From Gammaproteobacteria bacterium (GTDB lineage: Bacteria; Pseudomonadota; Gammaproteobacteria; DSM-16500): a DNA stretch of 64,000 bases. Both the position numbers and the translations under genes were made by a program. Numbering within the stretch: the first letter of the stretch is position 1; the number at the start of each line of letters is the position of its first letter. The notes below the pieces were generated by a model. It ran no database searches. It was not told the origin of the DNA and was given only the letters and a program-made list of their open reading frames with translations. Location: positions 62,001 to 126,000 of the forward strand of contig JAJPJI010000037.1 in the NCBI GenBank assembly GCA_021324305.1, in the 5' to 3' direction. Shown piece by piece: positions 57,984-64,000 of the stretch.

Positions 57984-60401
57984 ATGAACAGAATGCTTAT
58001 TAATGCAACTCATAAAGATGAGGAGTTGCGTATTGCCTTGGCTACCGGCCAGTATCTTTATGATCTTATTATTGAATCCACCTTCCGCGAACAAAAACAG
58101 TCCAACATTTACAAAGGCAAAATCACTCGTATTGAACCGAGCCTTGAGGCTGCTTTTGTTGATTACGGTGAAGAACGGCATGGATTCCTTCCGCTAAAGG
58201 AAATATCCCGCTCCTGTTTCAGGAAAGACTATGTTGACAGCGGCAGACGCCCGACCATCACTGAAGTCATTGAAGAAGGACAAGAATTAATCGTCCAGGT
58301 TGAGAAAGAAGAACGCGGCAACAAGGGCGCAGCACTGACAACATTCATTACCCTTCCAGGCTGTTATCTTGTCCTCATGCCCAATAACCCGCGTGCCGGC
58401 GGTGTTTCGCGCCGTATTGAAGGTGATGAACGCGATGAATTGCACAGTGTACTGAATACCCTGCACGTTCCGGATGGAATGGGTTTGATTATCCGGACAG
58501 CAGGCGGCGGCAGATCCCAGGAAGAATTACAGTGGGACCTGGAAATTTTACTCAGACTCTGGGATGTGATCCAGAAAGCAGCACAGGAGCGTCCCGCTTC
58601 ATTTCTTATTTATCAAGAAGGGAACGCCGTCATTCGCGCCCTGCGTGATTATCTGCGCAAGGATATTGATGAAATCCTGATTGATCATCCGGATGTATAC
58701 GAAGATGTTGTCAATCACCTCAAGCTGATTCGCCCGGATTTTGTCAATCGTGTTAAACTTTATAAAGATCCAACTCCGCTCTTTACCCGGTTCCAGATCG
58801 AAAGCCAGATTGAATCCGCCTTCCAGCGCGATGTACGCCTGCCTTCCGGCGGATCAATTATTATTGATCATACAGAAGCACTGGTTTCTATCGATATCAA
58901 TTCCGCCAAATCCACGAAAGGCGGAGACATAGAAGAAACCGCACTGATGACAAACCTTGAAGCTGCGAACGAAATCGCCCGGCAATTGCGTCTGCGTGAT
59001 ATTGGCGGCTTGATAGTCATCGACTTTATTGACATGACACCCATTCGTAATCAACGTGAAGTTGAGGAACGCCTCAGAAAAGCATTAGACATGGACAGAG
59101 CCCGTGTACAGATCGGCCGCATATCCCGGTTTGGATTACTGGAAATGTCCAGACAGAGACTCAGGCCATCGCTTGGCGAAGCTAGCCGCGTAACCTGTCC
59201 TCGCTGTCTTGGTCAGGGAACAATTCGTGGAATTGAATCCTTAGGATTATCCATCATTCGTATCATCGAAGAAGAAGCATTAAAAGAAAATACAGCACAG
59301 GTACGAGCCATTCTGCCAACCGAAATCGCCGCTTACCTTCTTAATGAAAAGCGTCAGGCAATTATTGATATTGAAAAGCGTCAGGGCGTCGCCGTCATCG
59401 TCGTCCCCAGCGCCCATCTCCTGACTCCACAATATGAAGTTGAACGAATCAGGTTATCTGACATTACAGAAAAAGACGAAAAACTGGCCAGTTACAAGCT
59501 GGCAATCAAGCCAGAAATTTCCACGCAATCAGTTATGCCGCCTGTTTCCAAGCCGCATCAGGAACCCGCTGTCAAGAGTATGCCGATGGAAGAAATGCCA
59601 GCTCCCGCAGCAGCAGCACCGGCCGTACAAGCCTCAACAGAAGGCGAAAAGGGTGAACCCGGTTTATTGAAAAAACTCTTTACCTTCCTGTTTGAGAAAA
59701 AGGAACAGCCTGCTGCAGAACCTGAAGAGCAGCCAGCCACCTTCAGAAAACACGGTAAAATACGCGGACCTCAATCCAGACACAAAGGACCACGTCATCG
59801 TCATCGCGGACGCAGAGACCGCGGAAGACATGGTTATCGTGGTTTTGAGGGCCGTGATAACCGCGAACCTCGTGATAACCGCGAACCTCGTGACAACCGA
59901 GAGAACCGCGACAACCGTCAGAGAGAATCTCGCGGCCAGCGTGATCAGCAACGTCACAGCGAGCAATCTGCTCACGAACATCAGCAGACGCGCGATTCCC
60001 AGCAACGTAACACGCAATCACAGCGCGAGACCCAGCAATTTGATACACAACAACGTGACTCCCAGCAGACTAATCAAGCTGCCAGAGGTCCTGCTGGCAG
60101 TAATTTGTTGCAGATCATCGAACAGCCGCGCCAATCGGAAAAACCTGCCCAGCCATCGAATCAGCAGCGAAATGTTGATGGAGACAGCAGCAGAGCAGAT
60201 ATGAAGCCGGTTGAAATCCCTGCCAGCACCAGTGGAATTGATGCTGCCAGCCAGCAAGGTAATGTGCGAAGCGAACGCAGACCCAGACCACGCTTCCATC
60301 CGCGTCATAGACATGCGAAACAGCAACCTTCCAAACATGAGCAAGGCCTGGAAGGTGAAGATATTTATAGCAACAAGAACAAAAGCAGTGATGAGAGTTA
60401 A
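57984..60401 (+). CDS. rne: Ribonuclease E with a short C-terminal region
   Basis: An 805-residue protein. Seen: S1 domain (about 38-120), DNase I-like catalytic subdomain with Asp304 ([10 protein letters not shown]) and Asp347 (VIDFID), and Zn-link Cys405 and Cys408 (CPRCLGQG), all one residue off E. coli numbering. The C-terminal part (about 525-805) is disordered. It has an Arg-rich track with RDNREP repeats and a Gln/Arg-rich stretch, and is about 250 residues shorter than in E. coli. Start at ATG 57984 (MNRMLINAT), not TTG 57972. Role: mRNA decay and rRNA/tRNA maturation at the inner membrane. Confidence 0.97.
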   Translation: MNRMLINATHKDEELRIALATGQYLYDLIIESTFREQKQSNIYKGKITRIEPSLEAAFVDYGEERHGFLPLKEISRSCFRKDYVDSGRRPTITEVIEEGQELIVQVEKEERGNKGAALTTFITLPGCYLVLMPNNPRAGGVSRRIEGDERDELHSVLNTLHVPDGMGLIIRTAGGGRSQEELQWDLEILLRLWDVIQKAAQERPASFLIYQEGNAVIRALRDYLRKDIDEILIDHPDVYEDVVNHLKLIRPDFVNRVKLYKDPTPLFTRFQIESQIESAFQRDVRLPSGGSIIIDHTEALVSIDINSAKSTKGGDIEETALMTNLEAANEIARQLRLRDIGGLIVIDFIDMTPIRNQREVEERLRKALDMDRARVQIGRISRFGLLEMSRQRLRPSLGEASRVTCPRCLGQGTIRGIESLGLSIIRIIEEEALKENTAQVRAILPTEIAAYLLNEKRQAIIDIEKRQGVAVIVVPSAHLLTPQYEVERIRLSDITEKDEKLASYKLAIKPEISTQSVMPPVSKPHQEPAVKSMPMEEMPAPAAAAPAVQASTEGEKGEPGLLKKLFTFLFEKKEQPAAEPEEQPATFRKHGKIRGPQSRHKGPRHRHRGRRDRGRHGYRGFEGRDNREPRDNREPRDNRENRDNRQRESRGQRDQQRHSEQSAHEHQQTRDSQQRNTQSQRETQQFDTQQRDSQQTNQAARGPAGSNLLQIIEQPRQSEKPAQPSNQQRNVDGDSSRADMKPVEIPASTSGIDAASQQGNVRSERRPRPRFHPRHRHAKQQPSKHEQGLEGEDIYSNKNKSSDES
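59853..59921 (+). repeat. 18-base tandem repeat in rne encoding RDNREP
   Basis: The unit CGTGATAACCGCGAACCT occurs twice exactly (59853-59870, 59871-59888), then in diverged form (59889-59906) and partially (59907-59921). It encodes the arginine-rich RNA-binding track and can vary in copy number by slippage. Confidence 0.8.
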
Positions 60402-60412
60402 TGTGATTGAAA

Positions 60413-60438
60413 GTGCGCGCATTGTCAGATGCGCGCAC
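60413..60438. terminator. Terminator between rne and ycaR
   Basis: A perfect ten-base-pair GC-rich stem GTGCGCGCAT/ATGCGCGCAC with six-base loop TGTCAG, 12 bases after the rne stop, followed by CTTGTTGTT. It can serve both convergent genes. Confidence 0.7.
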
Positions 60439-60513
60439 CTTGTTGTTATGAACGCAATCGCCGCACGCAACATCAGGAATAAATAATCGATGCTTCACAC
60501 GCTTTTCAGGTAA

Positions 60514-60693
60514 TCAGGTCTCTTCCTCGCTGCTCAATCGTCTAGCCCTGGATTCAAGCATGACAGGTATATCATTGATGACTGGATAAGCGAGACGATC
60601 GAACCGGCAGATTAACTCCAAATTCGCTTGATCGTAGATTAATTCCCCTTTGCACACGGGGCATGCTAGTATTTCCAATAAATTTTTTTCCAT
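60514..60693 (-). CDS. ycaR: Trm112-like/UPF0434 protein YcaR
   Basis: A 59-residue protein, easily missed because of its size. Seen: [12 protein letters not shown] with Cys11 and Cys14, a third Cys in [13 protein letters not shown], and [13 protein letters not shown], the standard YcaR pattern. In E. coli it sits between lpxK and kdsB; here it stands alone, convergent with rne. Role is unclear; the fold resembles the methyltransferase activator Trm112. Confidence 0.88.
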   Translation of the reverse strand: MEKNLLEILACPVCKGELIYDQANLELICRFDRLAYPVINDIPVMLESRARRLSSEEET

Positions 60694-60759
60694 GATCTTT
60701 GTCTATTATTAAGCTCTATGAATAAATAAAGCATATTACTTTACTTGGAAGTATTATTA

Positions 60760-61491
60760 ATGACAATGCCCCTGAATCTGAATGTGGCCGATCCTTCCTG
60801 GCTAGAATGTTTGCAAAAAGGTTTAAAGAAAATTGACCCTGATTATTTGCAACAATTATCAAGTACAAATAACTGGCTGCCAGGCCCGGATAAAATCTTT
60901 AATGCGTTTTCATTGCCTTTAGAAAAAGTAAATTATGTGTTATTTGGGGAATCTCCATATCCACGCAGTGAATCAGCCAATGGCTACGCATTTTGGGATG
61001 CATCAGTACACGAATTGTGGTCTCCCACCGGATTAAATAAAAAAGTTAATCGAGCCACTTCGCTGCGGAATATCCTGAAAATGCTATTGATCGCTGAAGG
61101 ATTAATCAGTAAAAATAATTCCGGACAAGATGAAATTGCCAAAGTAAACAAGGACGCGCTGGTACAAACCAATACTGAATTTTTTAATAATCTCTTGCGC
61201 CATGGATTTTTATTGTTAAATGCCACCCCTGTATTACAATCTGGCGCGCCGCATAAAGATGCGCGCGCATGGTATCCTTTCACAAAAGAGCTACTGGACT
61301 GCCTGCTGCTAAAACGCCCCCATGTCAAATTCATTCTTTTCGGCCGTATTGCCGGGATGATAGATAATCTGATTAGCCACCCGCATCTGGAAAAGATTTA
61401 CGCAGAACATCCTTACAATATTTCTTTCATCACCAATGACAAGGTAATCGCATTTTTCCGGCCGCTCCATTTATTGCGCAGAATAGAATAA
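60760..61491 (+). CDS. Uracil-DNA glycosylase-like protein with altered active site
   Basis: A 243-residue protein that follows the UNG pattern. Seen: VLFGESPYP (60-68) where UNG has GQDPYH, NGYAFWD (74-80), GFLLLNATPVLQSGAPHKDA (149-168) where UNG has VLLLNTVLTVRAGQAHSHA, VKFILFGRIA, and HPYNIS (217-222) where UNG has HPSPLS. The catalytic Asp of motif A is Ser here and the following His is Pro, while the motif B His217 remains. It may bind DNA without uracil excision or have another specificity. ATG 60760 is chosen with GGAAG upstream. The fold assignment is by eye. Confidence 0.7.
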   Translation: MTMPLNLNVADPSWLECLQKGLKKIDPDYLQQLSSTNNWLPGPDKIFNAFSLPLEKVNYVLFGESPYPRSESANGYAFWDASVHELWSPTGLNKKVNRATSLRNILKMLLIAEGLISKNNSGQDEIAKVNKDALVQTNTEFFNNLLRHGFLLLNATPVLQSGAPHKDARAWYPFTKELLDCLLLKRPHVKFILFGRIAGMIDNLISHPHLEKIYAEHPYNISFITNDKVIAFFRPLHLLRRIE

Positions 61492-61624
61492 CAGGGAGCA
61501 GGAATAGCTGCTCAGAAAGGAAGTGTATAATGCCATGTATCTTATTATTTTTATTAATAAAAATGCTTTCGGAAACAGCCAGCCTGGGCATCTACCCTCC
61601 TCGTTTTACTCCTCGTCTGATTTG

Positions 61625-61649
61625 CTATATCTTGTTAATAAAGATATAG
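61625..61649. repeat. Inverted repeat CTATATCTT-N7-AAGATATAG before the response regulator
   Basis: Perfect nine-base arms 26 bases upstream of the ATG, beside AT-rich -10-like sequence (TATATTATAC, 61651-61660). It may be an operator or a leader hairpin. Confidence 0.45.
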
Positions 61650-61674
61650 TTATATTATACAAAGAGGGATTATT

Positions 61675-62346
61675 ATGCGCATACTTCTCGTTGAAGATGA
61701 TGAATTGTTAGGCGAAGGAACGCGTAAAGGTTTAACGCAAGATGGATATACAGTCGACTGGGTTAAAGATGGTGCCCTTGCTGATCAGGCATTAAAGACC
61801 GAAAAATTTGATCTCATTGTCCTCGATCTGGGCCTGCCTAAAATGCCAGGTATTACTGTTTTACAGAATTTGCGTGAACGTGGCGACACAACGCCAGTGC
61901 TGATATTAACAGCGCGTGAATCAATTGAAGACCGCGTCAAAGGCCTGGATAGCGGCGCAGATGACTATCTGACCAAACCGTTTGATCTCTATGAACTACT
62001 CGCCAGACTGCGCGCATTGCAGCGACGCTTTGCTTCTCGTGCGGCTCCATTACTGGTACATAATGAAATCACACTTGATCCGGCATCGCACACCGTGTCT
62101 TACAAGGGCGAACCCGTCAATTTATCACGCCGTGAATTCGCTTTGCTGCATGTCTTGCTTGAAAATGCCGGTCGTGTATTATCACGCGAGCATCTGACCC
62201 AGTCATTGTATGGTTGGGGAGAGGAAGTGGATAGCAATGCCCTGGAAGTTCACGTACATAACCTTCGTAAACGTTTTGGTCAAGACTTTATCCGTACCGT
62301 TCGTGGTATTGGCTACACTATAGAAAAAAGTAAAGATGAAAAATGA
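61675..62346 (+). CDS. OmpR/PhoB-type response regulator, QseB/PmrA-like
   Basis: A 223-residue regulator. Seen: acidic pair in LLVEDDE (5-10), phosphoacceptor Asp51 (IVLDLGLP), LTARESIEDRVKGLDSGADDYLTKPF, and a C-terminal winged helix ending in RTVRGIGYTIE. Closest by eye to QseB, PmrA and TctD. In Legionella and Coxiella the PmrA orthologue controls Dot/Icm effector genes, but nothing here shows that link. Followed by its sensor after 147 bases. Confidence 0.92.
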   Translation: MRILLVEDDELLGEGTRKGLTQDGYTVDWVKDGALADQALKTEKFDLIVLDLGLPKMPGITVLQNLRERGDTTPVLILTARESIEDRVKGLDSGADDYLTKPFDLYELLARLRALQRRFASRAAPLLVHNEITLDPASHTVSYKGEPVNLSRREFALLHVLLENAGRVLSREHLTQSLYGWGEEVDSNALEVHVHNLRKRFGQDFIRTVRGIGYTIEKSKDEK

Positions 62347-62367
62347 TCAGGCAGGAGTTTTTATACA

Positions 62368-62410
62368 ACACACATCATCCAGGGAAATTCATAATCGGGA
62401 TGATGCGTGT
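62368..62410. repeat. Thirteen-base inverted repeat between regulator and sensor genes
   Basis: Arms at 62368-62380 and 62398-62410 pair at 12 of 13 positions around a 17-base loop. The 147-base gap is unusual, since such pairs normally overlap or abut. It may attenuate or process the sensor transcript. Confidence 0.5.
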
Positions 62411-62493
62411 CAGCTGTTACATGACTAAAACAAGCCTAGAGGAAAAATCAGAGTTCACTCTTCAGATAAACAATACGACAGCGGGAACCGCTG

Positions 62494-63852
62494 ATGATTA
62501 AATCAATCAGATATTTTCTATTAATCAGCCTATTGTTAAGTATCACCATCGCCTCAGCAATTAATGGCATCGGAAATTATCTGCTCGATGAACAAGTAAT
62601 ACAGCCTTATCTCGATGGTCAGCTCATCAGAGTGTCATCTTTGATCAATATCCTGAATCAATCAACCAGTACAAACTCCAAAATCAGAAATGATATCATC
62701 AATTACTTGCGTAACACCCAGCCTATCACGAAACAAAAGTTTTTATTTCAGGTCTGGAGCAAAAATGGCGAACTTTTGATGCATTCAGCCAATGAGGCAA
62801 AGCTGTCTTTAAAGGATGCTCCATTAGGATTTAGCGATCAGGTAATACATGGTAACGATTGGCGTATCTATAGCACCTATGATGATAACATGTCATCCAA
62901 GATTATTGTCGCTGAATTGTACAACCTGCGCCGCGAACTCGCAGATGACATTGCTCGTAGCAATGCAAATATATTACTCATCACCTATCCGGTATTTGGT
63001 TTGCTTGTCTGGTTTATTATCAGCCTTGCCTTGCGTTCGGTTACCCGGGTGACCACTGAAATTTCAAATCGCGCCTCAACCTTCCTCGAGCCGGTTCAAC
63101 TGACAGAGATCCCAATTGAAATAAAACCGCTGGTTGCCGAACTGAATCAGTTATTCATTCGCCTCAAGCTTGCCTTTGAACGCAACAAACGTTTTGCTGC
63201 CGACGCAGCACATGAATTACGTACGCCGCTCGCCGCTCTCAAAACCCATGTCCAGGTCGCCTTAAAGTCAGATAATGAAACTGACCGGAATAAAGCCTTG
63301 CAGAAAGTCATAGAAAGCGTCGACCGCAGTTCTCACGTCGTAGCGCAATTACTGACATTAAGCCGTCTGGGCGAAGAAGAAGCATTGACCGATGTCAAGC
63401 CGCTTGATCTGCACAAACTGGCAACAGAAATCATTGCTTATCTGGCTCCCCACGCTCTGGAAAAGAATATTGAAATTGAACTTGCGCCTCCGCCTGCCGA
63501 ACCTGTTGTAATGGGAAATGATACGGCGCTCGGGATCCTGATTCGTAATGTCGTTGATAATGCCATTCGCTATACACCAGCCAATGGTGCCGTCAAAGTC
63601 AGCATCATCGATACTGACACACTCATCATATTCCGGGTCGAAGACACGGGACCAGGCATCCCCATCGAACTCAGGGAACGGGTCTTTGAGCGTTTTTACC
63701 GGATATTGGGCACCAAAGCATCGGGAAGCGGCCTGGGTCTGGCTATTGTCAGTCAGATTACTGCCCTCCATCATGCCGTGATCAACTTGTCAACGCCAGC
63801 AAATGGCACCGGTTTGCAATTCGATGTAGCATTTCCTAAATATCACGCTTAA
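62494..63852 (+). CDS. Sensor histidine kinase, QseC/PmrB-like
   Basis: A 452-residue inner-membrane kinase. Seen: membrane helix about 7-25, a periplasmic domain of about 130 residues, second helix about 158-180, HAMP-like linker, phosphoacceptor His240 in DAAHELRTPLAAL, N box NVVDNAIRY, G1 DTGPGIP and G2 GSGLGLAIV. The C-terminus is complete. GGGAA precedes the ATG. The periplasmic domain is the size of QseC; the signal is unknown. Confidence 0.92.
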   Translation: MIKSIRYFLLISLLLSITIASAINGIGNYLLDEQVIQPYLDGQLIRVSSLINILNQSTSTNSKIRNDIINYLRNTQPITKQKFLFQVWSKNGELLMHSANEAKLSLKDAPLGFSDQVIHGNDWRIYSTYDDNMSSKIIVAELYNLRRELADDIARSNANILLITYPVFGLLVWFIISLALRSVTRVTTEISNRASTFLEPVQLTEIPIEIKPLVAELNQLFIRLKLAFERNKRFAADAAHELRTPLAALKTHVQVALKSDNETDRNKALQKVIESVDRSSHVVAQLLTLSRLGEEEALTDVKPLDLHKLATEIIAYLAPHALEKNIEIELAPPPAEPVVMGNDTALGILIRNVVDNAIRYTPANGAVKVSIIDTDTLIIFRVEDTGPGIPIELRERVFERFYRILGTKASGSGLGLAIVSQITALHHAVINLSTPANGTGLQFDVAFPKYHA

Positions 63853-64000
63853 AATGTGCATTCATTTGCGGATCTGCTATTGGAGTATATAAGACGGAAG
63901 ACAGTGGTAAGGCCATCCTTCTTCTATGCTCTGGATTCGCTATGTATTGATGTTTCAATGATTCAATCAATTAACAGGAAACGTAGATATATCATGCTTA

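Noticed and set aside
61523-61711. 62-residue frame overlapping the response regulator start
   Set aside because: It runs into the regulator in another frame and has no family features.
63853-64000. Right-edge 148 bases, with an ATG near 63994
   Set aside because: Too little sequence follows the ATG to support a gene, and no promoter or repeat is evident.

Overview
The window reads as a chromosomal segment of a gammaproteobacterium. It carries intact mlaFEDCB, kdsD-kdsC-lptCAB, bamD/rluD/yfiH, ubiG-mupP, tldD/pmbA, rne/rluC and pepN-fumC blocks, all arranged as in Gammaproteobacteria. A member of Legionellales, near Coxiella, Aquicella or Legionella, is my best guess. That guess rests on the moderate GC content, reduced operons (no rpoN, ptsN or rapZ beside hpf) and a QseB/PmrA-type regulator; it is inference, not proof. 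I see no rRNA, tRNA, CRISPR array, insertion sequence, integrase or phage gene. Most of the window is housekeeping core, densely packed, with few accessory stretches.

Layout. 1-5162: a two-gene AddB/AddA-like helicase-nuclease pair (first gene enters from the left edge). 5194-8018: an alpha/beta hydrolase, then an AT-rich, lysine-rich coiled-coil locus that is split over three frames and looks decayed. 8135-11608 (minus): minor pilins PilV-PilW-PilX followed by an enoyl-CoA hydratase/isomerase-family protein and an HSDL2-like reductase. 11643-15883: pterin dehydratase, two membrane proteins (one TMEM43-like), SerC and MarC. 16045-20825 (minus): FumC, PepN and a secreted low-complexity protein. 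21056-25799: UbiG, MupP-like phosphatase, PncA, YgfZ and NadE. 25876-28682: small lipoprotein, BamD, RluD and YfiH. 28783-36445: Deg protease, RND adaptor and pump, APC permease and YciI. 36642-43826: the divergent Mla (minus) and Kdo/Lpt (plus) envelope blocks, ending in HPF and HPr. 43886-53254: BrkB-like protein, PilU-like ATPase, PmbA/TldD, an MscK-type channel and AmpG. 53544-57531: glycine-zipper lipoprotein, SdaA, PssA and RluC. 57984-63852: RNase E, YcaR, a diverged uracil-DNA-glycosylase-like protein, and a QseBC/PmrAB-like two-component system.

Functional themes. Outer-membrane biogenesis dominates: Mla phospholipid traffic, Kdo synthesis, LPS export, BamD, and periplasmic quality control by the Deg protease. 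Peptidoglycan recycling appears twice (AmpG, MupP). NAD metabolism appears twice (PncA, NadE). Serine metabolism appears three times (SerC, SdaA, PssA). Type IV pilus parts are present but scattered and incomplete in this window.

I found no clear multi-gene system that I would call new. The items most worth a second look are the three-frame coiled-coil locus (6518-8018), the uracil-DNA-glycosylase-like protein with altered catalytic residues (60760-61491), a strong orphan extended -10 promoter in a gene-free gap (36471), and two inverted repeats around the two-component system.
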